Of a stretch of 34,519 nucleotides of DNA, positions 1 through 8,377 are shown in pieces; the stretch's first letter is position 1; the number at the start of each line of letters is the position of its first letter. Source of the DNA: Betaproteobacteria bacterium. GTDB lineage: Bacteria; Pseudomonadota; Gammaproteobacteria; Burkholderiales; Rhodocyclaceae. Below the pieces are notes generated by a model. It did not search any database and was not told the DNA's origin. It saw nothing but the letters and a program-made list of their open reading frames with translations. The stretch lies in assembly GCA_016208415.1 (NCBI GenBank), contig JACQYB010000027.1, positions 1 to 34,519 of the forward strand, written 5' to 3'. Both the position numbers and the translations under genes were made by a program.

Positions 1-51
1 CCTTGCGTCGGCAATGCAGGGTCGGGGCGCGCCCAGCCCCCGGAAATCTCA

Positions 52-81
52 ACGCGGTGGTCGCTCTCGCCACCACCGCGT
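52..81. other. Hairpin with recombination-site-like flanks
   Basis: A perfect 10-bp stem (52-61 with 72-81) encloses a 10-nt loop. The left flank has TCTCAAC (47-53 region) and the right flank GTTTAGT (87-93 region). Each matches the integron attC core heptamers RYYYAAC and GTTRRRY at six of seven positions. The position, just ahead of an integron-type integrase gene, is where attI and the first cassette junction normally lie. It is shorter than most attC sites, and the mismatches make this tentative; a plain terminator of a gene left of the window is equally possible. Confidence 0.3.
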
Positions 82-103
82 CAGCGGTTTAGTTCAACTA
101 GAT

Positions 104-125
104 GTATACGCCAAATGGTGTATAC
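104..125. promoter_or_regulatory. Near-perfect palindrome upstream of the integrase
   Basis: GTATACGCC and GGTGTATAC flank a 4-nt AAAT centre; the single mismatch would be a G-T wobble in RNA. It lies 72 bases before the integrase start and looks like an operator or a small hairpin. It does not match the usual LexA box known upstream of some integron integrases. Function is unassigned. Confidence 0.3.
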
Positions 126-196
126 CCCGATTGACGGGCGTTTCGTACAATTCTCGGGTAATCGATACATGTGCCTGAATAATCACCGCTATTCCC

Positions 197-1075
197 ATGA
201 CACCACCCCGATACACACCAACTCCCCTTTCTCCCGCGCCCTCCCGGGAGCCGAAGCTGCTCGATCAGGTCGCACAGCGCATTCGTCGCAAGGGCTACAG
301 CCTGCGCACCGGGCGCTCCTATGTAGGGTGGATCAAGCGCTTCATTCTGTTTCATGGCAAGCGCCACCCGCGCGACATGGGCAAGGTGGAGGTTGAGGCC
401 TTTCTCACATCGCTGGCTGTGGAGCGGGATGTGGCGGCGGCCACTCAGAACCAGGCCTTGTCGGCCATCCTGTTCCTGTACAAGGAAGTGCTGGAGATGC
501 CACTGCCGTGGCTCGACGCAGTCGAGCGGGCGAAGAAGCCGGCGCGCCTGCCCACCGTTCTGGGCGTGGCGGAGGTGGCGGCGGTGCTGGGGCAACTGCA
601 AGGCACGTCCGCGCTCATGTGCCGGCTGCTGTACGGGAAGGGCATGCGCCTGATGGAATGCGTGCGTCTGCGGGTGAAGGATGTGGATTTCGCAATGCGC
701 AGCATCACGGTGCGCGAGGGCAAGGGCGGCAAGGACCGGGTCACCGTGCTCCCTGATCGTCTCGCAGAGCCGCTGCGCCTGCATCTGGCAGCAGTGAAGG
801 CGCAACACGACGCGGATCTGGCGGCAGGATTCGGCTCGGTGTGGCTTCCCGACGCACTGGCCACGAAGTACCCGAATGCGCCCCGCGCCTGGGGCTGGCA
901 GTGGGTGTTACCGGCGCGTTCCTTTTCCACCGATCCGCGCAGCGGCGAGCGCCGGCGCCATCATGTGGATGAAAAGCTGCTTCAGCGCAGCCTGCGTGAG
1001 GCCGCCCGCGCCGCCGGCATCGTGCGGCCCGTGTCGCCCCCGCAGGTCCCGCGGACTACGCGACGATGTAGTTGA
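197..1075 (+). pseudogene. intI: Integron-type tyrosine recombinase, C-terminally truncated
   Basis: The protein is an IntI-family site-specific recombinase that would insert and excise gene cassettes. Visible: the N-terminal SAM-like core-binding domain (about residues 20-110), box I with catalytic Arg151 in [19 protein letters not shown], the beta-strand Lys in GKGGKDR (about 176-181), and the IntI-specific extra patch [15 protein letters not shown] (about 222-236), which separates IntI from XerC/XerD. The reading frame follows the family up to [13 protein letters not shown] (about residue 281). It then runs into unrelated sequence and stops, so the HxxR box, the second His and the nucleophilic Tyr are all missing. 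About 50-60 residues are lost, so it should be inactive. The break lies near 1040-1055, at the end of the opposing RTX gene. The ATG at 197 is the first in-frame start. Confidence 0.85.
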
Positions 1076-2273
1076 AAGCCGCGGCAAGCGCTGCGGCATT
1101 GACCCCTTCGAACACCGCGAAAATGCCGTGATCGTTGGTTGCCCAGGTGGCGCCGTCCACGCCGGTGAAGACCACCGGGCCGCCGTAGGCCGGGTTGTAA
1201 AGCACCCGGTCGCCATCGTTCGGATCGAAGCCGCGAAAGTAGTCCACCGAACCGGCTCCCGCGGCATCCGGCGCATCGTAGTGGATGATGTCCGGGTTGT
1301 GCAGGGTAACCTGCTTCTCGCTCCCCCCGCCCCGAACATCCGAAAAGGTACCGAAGGTGATGCGCACCCACACCCGCTGGGAACCCGCCAGGTCATAGAC
1401 GTCCACGCCCGGCCCCATGAACAGTTCGTTGCGGCCCCAGCCGCCGGACACGAAGTCGTCGCCCGCGCCGTCCCGGATCAGGTCCGATCCCTGTCCGCAG
1501 TAGATGACGTCGTTCCCGCCCCCGGCATGGATCGTGTCCCCGCCGCTCCAGGGGGGATCGATCACGTCAGGCGCCTGCATGTAGTAGGCACTGTAGTAGA
1601 CATGCCCGTCGCGCGACCCGTGCTCGGCGTGGACCTTGGAGTCGTCACCCGCGAAGAGCAGGGAAAAATCCTGCCCTCCGGCCCAGCCGCCGGAAAAGAT
1701 CAGGTCATCGCCATCGCCGGCCCAGAACGTGTCGTCGCCAGGCCCGCCGGAGAAGACGTTATTGCCCTCGGTGTCAAAGAGCGTGTCGGCGCCCGGACCG
1801 CCGAGCAGCACGTCATTTCCGGCTCCGCCCGACAGCGTGTCGCCGAAGCTGCCACCCCACAGCCAGTCATTGCCGGCATCGCCCGACAGCACATTGAGGG
1901 TCAGCCTGCCGGCGCTCACCACGTCATCGCCGCTGCCACCGAACAGCCAGGCGTGGTGGGCGATGCCGGTGCCCACGTCGGCATCGACGCCGACGACCCG
2001 GTCGTCGCCTGCCCCTCCATCCAGCCATGCCGATCCGGCGCCAACCAGGAGATCGTTGCCGTCCTCGCCGAAGGCCACATCCTTGCCTGTTCCTGCATCC
2101 ACGTAGTCGTTTCCGTCGCCGGCCCGGACGAGATCGTTGCCGCCGCCGGTGGTGATGAAGTCCGCGCCTTCATGCGACCAGATGAAGTCGTCGCCGTCGT
2201 CGGTAAAGATGAAGTCGGAGTCGGGCGTGCCGAGTACGGAGAGGCCGGTTTCGTTTTCGATGCTGGTGATCAT
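1056..2273 (-). CDS. RTX-type calcium-binding repeat protein
   Basis: A 405-residue acidic protein built mainly of glycine-aspartate nonapeptides of the GGxGxDxxx type (for example [48 protein letters not shown]), spread from about residue 30 to 290. Such repeats fold into a calcium-binding parallel beta-roll and are typical of proteins exported by type I secretion. There is no N-terminal signal peptide, as expected for that route. The last 100 residues (with [21 protein letters not shown]) look like a C-terminal secretion or cap region. No enzymatic domain is visible and no type I transporter is in the window, so substrate and role are unknown. The ATG at 2271-2273 has a good GGGGAG ribosome site eight bases upstream. 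It converges on the broken integrase with their 3' ends overlapping. Confidence 0.85.
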   Translation of the reverse strand: MITSIENETGLSVLGTPDSDFIFTDDGDDFIWSHEGADFITTGGGNDLVRAGDGNDYVDAGTGKDVAFGEDGNDLLVGAGSAWLDGGAGDDRVVGVDADVGTGIAHHAWLFGGSGDDVVSAGRLTLNVLSGDAGNDWLWGGSFGDTLSGGAGNDVLLGGPGADTLFDTEGNNVFSGGPGDDTFWAGDGDDLIFSGGWAGGQDFSLLFAGDDSKVHAEHGSRDGHVYYSAYYMQAPDVIDPPWSGGDTIHAGGGNDVIYCGQGSDLIRDGAGDDFVSGGWGRNELFMGPGVDVYDLAGSQRVWVRITFGTFSDVRGGGSEKQVTLHNPDIIHYDAPDAAGAGSVDYFRGFDPNDGDRVLYNPAYGGPVVFTGVDGATWATNDHGIFAVFEGVNAAALAAAFNYIVA

Positions 2274-2451
2274 TGCTGCAACTCCCCGGCGGAGGTGACG
2301 GCTCCGCCAAACGGCTGACGGCGGCCGGCGCAGCTTCCAGGATCAGAACCGCGGACGCCCTTTCGCAAACCACGCTACTCCCGCACAACGGCCTCGGCCG
2401 TGATCTGCGTCACGGCGCTTCGAAGCCCTGCGGCGCGCATCCGGCGCGGCA

Positions 2452-2480
2452 ATCGGGTCCTTCCTGGCCACGGCTATAAT
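2452..2480 (+). promoter_or_regulatory. Possible sigma-70 promoter for pepP
   Basis: A perfect TATAAT hexamer occupies 2475-2480, 53 bases before the pepP ATG, in an otherwise GC-rich 260-base gap between the divergent RTX and pepP genes. The matching -35 position (about 2452-2457, ATCGGG) is poor. Only the -10 element is well supported. Nothing else was recognised in the 2274-2533 gap. Confidence 0.35.
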
Positions 2481-2533
2481 TGCCAGGTGTGACCGGGTCG
2501 CACGCAGCGACACGCCGGACTCCCCTACCCATC

Positions 2534-3841
2534 ATGGACATGCACCCCTTCGCCCACCGCCGTGCCCGCCTCCTCGCCACCATGCAGGCGGGGGTGGCCG
2601 TCGTGCCCACCGCCCCCGAGCGCATCCGCAACCGCGACGCCCACTACCCCTATCGCTTCGACAGCTACTTCCACTACCTCACCGGCTTCGCCGAGCCGGA
2701 GGCGGTGCTGGTGCTGGTGGCGGGGGCGGAGCCGCGCAGCATCCTGTTCTGCCGCGAGCGCAACGAGGAGATGGAGATCTGGAACGGCCGCCGCCACGGC
2801 CCCGAGCGCGCGCGGGAGGTGTTCGGCTTCGACGAGGCACATCCCGTGAGCGAACTGGACGCAAAGCTGCCGGACCTGTTGGCCAACCAGCCGGCGCTCC
2901 ACTACGCCCTGGGCCACGACGCCGACTTCGACGCCCGGATTCTGGCGGCGCTCAACCAGGTGCGCGGCCGGGTGCGCACCGGCCAGCGGGCACCGGCGGT
3001 CATCCACGACGTGCGGGCGCTGGTGGACGCGATGCGCCTCGTCAAGGACGAGCACGAAGTGGCGCTGATGCGCCGCGCCGCCGCCATCTCCTGCGCCGCC
3101 CACCGGCGCGCCATGGCCGCCGCCGCGCCGCAGCGCATGGAATACGAGATCGAGGCCGAACTGCTGCACGAATTCCGCCGCGCCGGCGCCCAGGCCCCCG
3201 CCTACACGCCCATCGTCGCCGGCGGCGCCAATGCCTGCATCCTGCACTACGTGGAGAACGACGCCCGGCTGGAGGCGGGAGACCTGCTGCTCATCGACGC
3301 CGGCTGCGAGGTGGATGGCTACGCGGCGGACATCACCCGCACCTTCCCCGTTTCCGGCCGCTTCTCCGGGCCGCAGCGCGACGTCTATGAGCTGGTGCTG
3401 GCGGCGCAGGCCGCGGCCATCACCGAGGTGAGGCCCGGCAGCCCTTGGGACGCTCCCCACAACGCCGCGGTGCGCGTGCTGGCCCAGGGTATGATCGACC
3501 TCGGCCTGCTGGAGGGCAGCGTGGACGCGGCCATCGAGTACCAGGCCTACCGCCGCTTCTACATGCACCGCACCGGCCACTGGCTGGGCCTGGACGTCCA
3601 TGACGCCGGCGACTACAAGGTGGCCGAGGCGTGGCGCCCGCTGCTGCCCGGCATGGTGCTGACGGTGGAGCCGGGCTGCTACATCCGCCCCGGCGAGGGC
3701 GTGCCGGAAGCTTTCTGGAACATCGGCGTGCGCATCGAGGACGACGCCCTGGTGACGGCGCAAGGCTGCGAGATCCTCACCGCCGCGGCGCCCAAGCAGG
3801 TGGCGGAGATCGAGGCGCTGATGGCGGCGGCGCGGGCATGA
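2534..3841 (+). CDS. pepP: Xaa-Pro aminopeptidase (aminopeptidase P)
   Basis: A cytosolic dimanganese peptidase that removes an N-terminal residue preceding proline. The 435 residues compare with about 440 in E. coli PepP. An N-terminal AMP_N domain (about 1-130) includes YPYRFDSYFHYLTGFAEPEAV. The pita-bread metallopeptidase domain follows with the expected metal ligands: Asp in LLIDAGCEVDGYAADITRTF, His in HRTGHWLGLDVHDAG, Glu in TVEPGCYI and Glu in VRIEDDALV. The ATG at 2534 gives the family-like start MDMHPFAHRRARLL; an upstream TTG in frame (2480) would add 18 unrelated residues that overlap the -10 box. The stop overlaps an ATG (ATGA), the usual pepP-ubiH coupling. That ATG now leads into a repeat element rather than into ubiH. 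Confidence 0.96.
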   Translation: MDMHPFAHRRARLLATMQAGVAVVPTAPERIRNRDAHYPYRFDSYFHYLTGFAEPEAVLVLVAGAEPRSILFCRERNEEMEIWNGRRHGPERAREVFGFDEAHPVSELDAKLPDLLANQPALHYALGHDADFDARILAALNQVRGRVRTGQRAPAVIHDVRALVDAMRLVKDEHEVALMRRAAAISCAAHRRAMAAAAPQRMEYEIEAELLHEFRRAGAQAPAYTPIVAGGANACILHYVENDARLEAGDLLLIDAGCEVDGYAADITRTFPVSGRFSGPQRDVYELVLAAQAAAITEVRPGSPWDAPHNAAVRVLAQGMIDLGLLEGSVDAAIEYQAYRRFYMHRTGHWLGLDVHDAGDYKVAEAWRPLLPGMVLTVEPGCYIRPGEGVPEAFWNIGVRIEDDALVTAQGCEILTAAAPKQVAEIEALMAAARA

Positions 3842-3845
3842 TGAC

Positions 3846-3907
3846 GGCCCCCACGCTTCGCTGCCCCCCGAGGGGGCGCATGCCGCCTTGGGGCGGCCCG
3901 GCGGCGG
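3846..3907 (+). repeat. Palindromic GC-rich repeat, copy A
   Basis: First of six copies of an approximately 65-bp element with core features CCCCCACGC, a CCCCCGAGGGGG inner palindrome, and GGGCGGCCCGGCGGCGG at the end. It begins five bases after the pepP stop and extends past the only usable ubiH start codon. In the ubiH frame it reads [20 protein letters not shown], the same peptide as in the other in-frame copies. The ancestral ATGA-coupled ubiH start (ATG 3838 or 3841) now runs out of frame to a stop at 3912, so insertion probably moved or replaced the start. Confidence 0.85.
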
Positions 3908-5108
3908 CCTGAGCGCACCGGCCCCCACGCCGGCCGCGCCCACCGCGAGTGCATCCGCGGCCGGTGCGCCGCCCCACGACATCCTCATCGCCTGCGCCGG
4001 CCCGGCCGGGCTGGCGCTGGGGCTGGCCCTCACGCGTCTGGGGCGCCGGCAGCTGGTGGTGGATGCGCGCCCCCCCGGCACGCAGCGGCCCGATCCGCGC
4101 ATCCTCGCCCTGTCCCACGGCTCGCGCCAGATCCTGGAATGGCTGGGGGCCTGGCCGCGGCCCGAACCCGGCGCCATCCGCAGCATCCACGTCTCCCAGC
4201 GCGGCGGCTTCGGCCGCGCCCGCCTCACCGCCGCCGAGGAAGGCCTGCCGGCCCTGGGCTACGTGGTGGAAGCCTCGGCCCTGGCCGCGACGCTGCAGGC
4301 GGCGGCCCGGCGCGCCGGCCTGCCGGTGCTGGAGGGCACGCGGCTGGCGGCGGTCAGCCCCGGAGATCAGGCCATCGAGGCGCGGCTGGAAGGCGCGGGC
4401 GGCGCCGAAACCCGCCCGGTCCAGCTCGTCGCCTGGGCCGAAGGCGCCGTGGCCGACGGCTCCGGCATCATGGTGCGGGACTACGAGCAGGACGCGGTGC
4501 TCACGGTGGCCACCGCCGCCGAACCCGCCCACGGCACCGCCTGGGAGCGCTTCACCCCCGACGGCCCCATCGCCGTGCTGCCGCTGGGTCGCGCCTGGGC
4601 GGTGGTGTTCGTGCTGCCGCGGGACCAGGCGGCGCAGGTGGCGGCCCTGGACGACGCCGCCTTTCTCGCCCGCCTGCAGGCCGCCTTCGGGACCAGGCTG
4701 CGCTTCCTCGGCGCCACGCCCCGCGCCACCCACCCGCTGGTGCTGCGCTGGCGCCGCACCCCCATTGGCCCGCGCCAGGTATGGCTCGGCAACGCCGCCC
4801 AGACCCTGCACCCGGTCGGCGGGCAGGGATTCAACCTGGCCCTGCGCGACATCCGCGAACTGGCCGAACGCCTCGCCGACGCCCCCGACGCCGGCGCCCC
4901 CGAGATCCTGCGCGCCCACGCGAGCGCGCGCCAGCTCGACCGCTACGGCGCCATGGGCTTCACCGACGGGCTGATCCGCCTGTTCTGCAACGACGATCCG
5001 CTGCTGCGCGCGGCCCGGGGGGCGGGGTTGTTCCTGCTGGACATGCTGCCGCCGGCGCGGAGCTTCCTGGCGCGGCGCATGATCTTCGGGGCGCGGGCCT
5101 GGCCGTGA
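3888..5108 (+). CDS. ubiH: 2-octaprenyl-6-methoxyphenol hydroxylase-type FAD monooxygenase (UbiH)
   Basis: A flavoprotein hydroxylase of ubiquinone biosynthesis that hydroxylates the polyprenylated aromatic ring. A dinucleotide-binding motif near the N-terminus reads ILIACAGPAGLALGLAL (a Cys/Ala variant of GxGPAG). The second FAD signature GNAAQTLHPVGGQGFNLALRD is the UbiH form of the usual GDAAH box and is the main reason for this call over other UbiFHI paralogues. The C-terminal MIFGARAWP ending is also family-like. Start codon is uncertain: no ATG or GTG precedes the FAD motif in frame, and the TTG at 3888 lies inside repeat copy A. It would give about 30 extra Ala/Pro-rich residues before the FAD motif, whereas family members begin almost at it. 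Function is fairly secure, the N-terminus is not. Confidence 0.88.
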   Translation: MGRPGGGLSAPAPTPAAPTASASAAGAPPHDILIACAGPAGLALGLALTRLGRRQLVVDARPPGTQRPDPRILALSHGSRQILEWLGAWPRPEPGAIRSIHVSQRGGFGRARLTAAEEGLPALGYVVEASALAATLQAAARRAGLPVLEGTRLAAVSPGDQAIEARLEGAGGAETRPVQLVAWAEGAVADGSGIMVRDYEQDAVLTVATAAEPAHGTAWERFTPDGPIAVLPLGRAWAVVFVLPRDQAAQVAALDDAAFLARLQAAFGTRLRFLGATPRATHPLVLRWRRTPIGPRQVWLGNAAQTLHPVGGQGFNLALRDIRELAERLADAPDAGAPEILRAHASARQLDRYGAMGFTDGLIRLFCNDDPLLRAARGAGLFLLDMLPPARSFLARRMIFGARAWP

Positions 5109-5280
5109 GTGGCGGGGGCCGAAAACAAGGGGCGGTATCGACCGGGAGCAGCCGCACCGGACGCAGCCCTCCCCCGCGCCACGATTTGTAACACTCCGTC
5201 CCCCGCCCCCGCCCGTCGGCGTTGCGGCGCGGACGTGTAAAATCGTTTCCCTTTCGCACCGCCCCCTCGTCCCCCGTCCC
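5109..5280 (+). promoter_or_regulatory. ubiH-dusB gap with candidate -10 element
   Basis: This 172-base gap carries TGTAAAAT ending at 5243 (TAAAAT hexamer at 5238-5243) about 37 bases before the dusB ATG. It resembles a -10 element, but no convincing -35 lies 17 bases upstream. No terminator hairpin with a T-run was seen after ubiH. Confidence 0.25.
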
Positions 5281-6309
5281 ATGGAATTCGCTGGCTTCCG
5301 GCTGCGCAACAATCTTTTCGTCGCTCCCATGGCGGGGGTGACGGACCGGCCGTTCCGCCAGTTGTGCAAGCGCATGGGCGCCGGGCTGGCGGTGTCGGAG
5401 ATGGTCACGTCCAACTCCCTGCTCTACGGTTCCGAGAAGACGAAGCGGCGCGCCAACCACGAGGGCGAGGTGCAGCCGGTATCGGTGCAGATCGCCGGGG
5501 CGGACCCGCGCATGATGGCCGAGGCGGCGCGCTACAACGTGGATCAGGGGGCGCAGATCATCGACATCAACATGGGCTGCCCGGCCAGAAAGGTGTGCAA
5601 CGTCATGGCCGGCTCGGCGCTGCTGCAGGACGAGCCGCTGGTGGCGCGCATCCTGGAGGCGGTGGTGGGGGCCGTGCCGGACACGCCGGTGACGCTCAAG
5701 ATCCGCACCGGCTGGGACCGCCAGCACCGCAACGCGGCGCGGGTGGCGGGCATCGCCGAGGCCAGCGGCATCCGCGCCCTGGCCATCCACGGCCGCACCC
5801 GCGCCTGCCAGTACCGCGGCGAGGCCGAGTACGACACCATCGCCGGGGTCAAGGCGCGGGTGGGCATCCCGGTCATCGCCAACGGCGACATCACCAGCCC
5901 GCACAAGGCCAGGGCGGTGCTGGAGCACACCGGCGCCGACGGCGTGATGATCGGCCGCGCCGCCCAGGGACGGCCGTGGATCTTCCGCGAGATCGAACAC
6001 TACCTCGCCACCGGCGAGCTGCTGCCCCCGCCGCTGGTGAGCGAGATCCACCAGGTGTTAAAAGTCCACCTCGCCGAGCTGGTTGCGTTCTATGGTGAAT
6101 ACACGGGGGTACGCGTGGCCCGCAAGCATATCTCCTGGTACACCCGTGGGCTGGCGGGATCGGCGGCATTCCGCCACCACATGAACACCCTGGCAGACGT
6201 GGACGCGCAGATCGGTGCGGTGGACGGCTTCTTCTCGCGTCTCGCCGAATGCAACCCGCGGCTGCGCTACCAGGAAGAAAACGAAGGTCCGGAGGTGCTC
6301 GCTGCATGA
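5281..6309 (+). CDS. dusB: tRNA-dihydrouridine synthase B
   Basis: An FMN-dependent enzyme that reduces specific uridines in the tRNA D-loop to dihydrouridine, using NADPH. The 342-residue TIM-barrel protein starts with the family opening (FRLRNNLFVAPMAGVTDRPFR). It carries the active-site Cys100 in INMGCPARKV, phosphate and FMN binding segments (AIHGRTRACQYRG, VIANGDI, GADGVMIGRAAQGRPW), and a C-terminal helical tRNA-binding domain from about residue 245. The ATG at 5281 is the only sensible start. Immediately downstream is fis, the conserved dusB-fis pair of proteobacteria, where the two genes are normally cotranscribed. Confidence 0.96.
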   Translation: MEFAGFRLRNNLFVAPMAGVTDRPFRQLCKRMGAGLAVSEMVTSNSLLYGSEKTKRRANHEGEVQPVSVQIAGADPRMMAEAARYNVDQGAQIIDINMGCPARKVCNVMAGSALLQDEPLVARILEAVVGAVPDTPVTLKIRTGWDRQHRNAARVAGIAEASGIRALAIHGRTRACQYRGEAEYDTIAGVKARVGIPVIANGDITSPHKARAVLEHTGADGVMIGRAAQGRPWIFREIEHYLATGELLPPPLVSEIHQVLKVHLAELVAFYGEYTGVRVARKHISWYTRGLAGSAAFRHHMNTLADVDAQIGAVDGFFSRLAECNPRLRYQEENEGPEVLAA

Positions 6310-6375
6310 ACGGCGCGGCCATGTCCCGCCCGCGCGAGGGAGCGACCGATCCGGGCTAGCTTGGGAGGCGGCACC

Positions 6376-6618
6376 ATGAACATCGACAACAACGACGACA
6401 TTGCCGCCTGCGTGCGGCGTTCCCTCGAGCGCTACTTCCGCGACCTCGACGGCGAGAGCCCGAACCGCATCTACGACATGGTGCTGTGCCAGGTGGAAGG
6501 CGCCATGCTCGACGTGGTCATGCACCAGGTGCGCGGCAACCAGAGCGTGGCCGCCGAGATGCTTGGCATCAACCGCAACACCCTGCGCCGCAAGCTCGCC
6601 GCCCACAACCTGCGCTGA
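6376..6618 (+). CDS. fis: DNA-binding protein Fis
   Basis: A nucleoid-associated protein of the Fis family, 80 residues here against 98 in E. coli, which is usual for betaproteobacteria. The C-terminal helix-turn-helix reads NQSVAAEMLGINRNTLRRKL, very close to the consensus. The N-terminal part shows the helix SLERYFRDLDGESPNRIYDMVLCQVE. The ATG at 6376 is preceded by GGGAGG nine bases upstream; an in-frame TTG at 6361 would overlap that ribosome site and is rejected. It sits 66 bases after dusB and before purH, so it is probably transcribed from the dusB promoter. The 147 bases to purH contain only a weak CATAAT (6624-6629) as a possible extra promoter. Confidence 0.95.
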   Translation: MNIDNNDDIAACVRRSLERYFRDLDGESPNRIYDMVLCQVEGAMLDVVMHQVRGNQSVAAEMLGINRNTLRRKLAAHNLR

Positions 6619-6765
6619 ACGGGCATAATTCGGCCCTCAAGTTCGGCCGCCCCGTTCGATGAGCGTCTTGCCCCCGTCGGCCGGTGCTGGAACTGTGATT
6701 TCGTCCGCCGCGGCCCGACCGGCGCCGCGGCCGGTTTCCGTAAACCCTCACATCCCCTTCGAACG

Positions 6766-8337
6766 ATGAAAGTTGCGCAAGCGCTGATCAGCGTCTCCGA
6801 CAAGCAGGGCATCGTGGACTTCGCCCGCGCGCTCCACGACCTCGGCGTCGGAATCCTTTCCACCGGTGGCAGCGCCAAGATGTTGCGCAATGCCGCCATT
6901 CCCGTCACCGAGGTGTCCGACTACACGGGCTTTCCCGAGATGCTCGACGGCCGCGTCAAGACGCTGCATCCCAAGGTGCATGGCGGCATCCTGGCACGGC
7001 GCGACCTGCCGGAACACCTGGCTACCATCGAGGCGGCCGGCATCCCGCGCATCGACCTGGTGGTGGTGAACCTCTATCCCTTCGCCCAGACGGTCGCCAG
7101 GCCCGACTGCAGCTTCGAGGACGCCATCGAGAACATCGACATCGGCGGCCCGACCATGGTGCGCGCCGCGGCCAAGAACCACGGTGGCGAGGCGGGCGGC
7201 GTGGCGGTGGTGACCGACCCGGCGGACTACGGCCGCATCCTTGACGAGCTGCGTGCCAACGACGGCGCCATCGGCGCCGCCACCCGCCTCGAACTGGCGA
7301 CGAAGGCCTTCGTGCACACCGCGCGCTACGACGGCGCCATCGCCAACTACCTCACCTCGCTGACCGACGAAGGCGTGCGCGAACCCTTCCCCCGGCGCCT
7401 GCAACTGGCCTTCGACCGCGTGCAGGCCCTGCGCTACGGCGAGAATCCGCACCAGAACGCCGCCTTCTACCGCGAGCCCCAGGTGGCGACGGGCGCCATT
7501 GCCAATTACGCGCAGCGCCAGGGCAAGGAGCTGAGCTACAACAACATCGCCGACGCCGATGCGGCCTGGGAATGCGTGAAGAGCTTCGATGGCACGGCTT
7601 GCGTCATCGTCAAGCACGCCAACCCCTGCGGCGTGGCGCTGGCGGCCACGCCGCTGGAGGCCTATCGCAAGGCCTTCTCCACCGACCCCACCTCGGCCTT
7701 CGGCGGCATCATCGCCTTCAACTGCACCGTGGACCGGGCCGCCGCCGAGGCGGTGAGCGCCCAGTTCCTGGAAGTGCTGATCGCCCCCGCCTATACCCCC
7801 GACGCCCTGGAACTGCTGGCGGCCAAGCACAACGTGCGCGTGCTGGAGGTGCCCCTGGGCAGCGCCGCCGCCGGCTTCGACATGAAGCGCGTGGGCGGCG
7901 GCCTGCTGGTTCAGGGCTTCGACGCCGCCCGGGTGGCGGCCGACGACCTGCGCGTGGTAACGAAGCGCGCCCCGACGGCCACGGAACTGGCCGACCTGCT
8001 GTTCGCCTGGCGCGTGGCCAAGTACGTCAAGTCCAACGCCATCGTTTACTGCAGGGACGGCATGACGGTGGGCGTGGGCGCCGGCCAGATGAGCCGCGTC
8101 GATTCGGCCCGCATCGCCGCCATCAAGGCGGAGAACGCCGGGCTGACGGTGGCAGGCTCGGTGGTGGCCTCGGACGCCTTCTTCCCGTTCCGCGACGGCC
8201 TCGACGTGCTGGCGGGAGCGGGCGCCACGGCGGTCATCCAGCCCGGCGGCAGCATGCGCGACGCCGAGGTGATCGCCGCCGCCGACGAGCATGGCGTGGC
8301 GATGGTGTTCACCGGCTTTCGCCATTTCCGCCACTGA
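6766..8337 (+). CDS. purH: Bifunctional AICAR formyltransferase / IMP cyclohydrolase
   Basis: PurH catalyses the last two steps of IMP synthesis: formylation of AICAR with 10-formyl-tetrahydrofolate, then ring closure. The 523 residues match the usual length. An N-terminal MGS-like cyclohydrolase domain (about 1-195) has [21 protein letters not shown], the STGGS loop and [14 protein letters not shown]. The transformylase domain follows with [22 protein letters not shown] and the conserved C-terminal FTGFRHFRH. The ATG at 6766 starts the standard MKVAQALIS. purD follows 40 bases later, the common purHD operon of proteobacteria. Confidence 0.97.
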   Translation: MKVAQALISVSDKQGIVDFARALHDLGVGILSTGGSAKMLRNAAIPVTEVSDYTGFPEMLDGRVKTLHPKVHGGILARRDLPEHLATIEAAGIPRIDLVVVNLYPFAQTVARPDCSFEDAIENIDIGGPTMVRAAAKNHGGEAGGVAVVTDPADYGRILDELRANDGAIGAATRLELATKAFVHTARYDGAIANYLTSLTDEGVREPFPRRLQLAFDRVQALRYGENPHQNAAFYREPQVATGAIANYAQRQGKELSYNNIADADAAWECVKSFDGTACVIVKHANPCGVALAATPLEAYRKAFSTDPTSAFGGIIAFNCTVDRAAAEAVSAQFLEVLIAPAYTPDALELLAAKHNVRVLEVPLGSAAAGFDMKRVGGGLLVQGFDAARVAADDLRVVTKRAPTATELADLLFAWRVAKYVKSNAIVYCRDGMTVGVGAGQMSRVDSARIAAIKAENAGLTVAGSVVASDAFFPFRDGLDVLAGAGATAVIQPGGSMRDAEVIAAADEHGVAMVFTGFRHFRH

Positions 8338-8377
8338 TCGAAGGGGGCGGCCGCGCACCGCCCGCAGGGGAAGGAAC

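Noticed and set aside
104-125. LexA box for the integron integrase
   Set aside because: The palindrome lacks the CTGT-N8-ACAG pattern.
876-2318. Long plus-strand frames opposite the RTX gene
   Set aside because: The minus-strand frame has perfect RTX nonapeptides and a good ribosome site; the plus-strand translation is the periodic shadow of those repeats.
6619-6765. Purine riboswitch before purH
   Set aside because: No recognisable purine aptamer core was seen, and such riboswitches are not typical of this group; only GC-rich imperfect stems are present.
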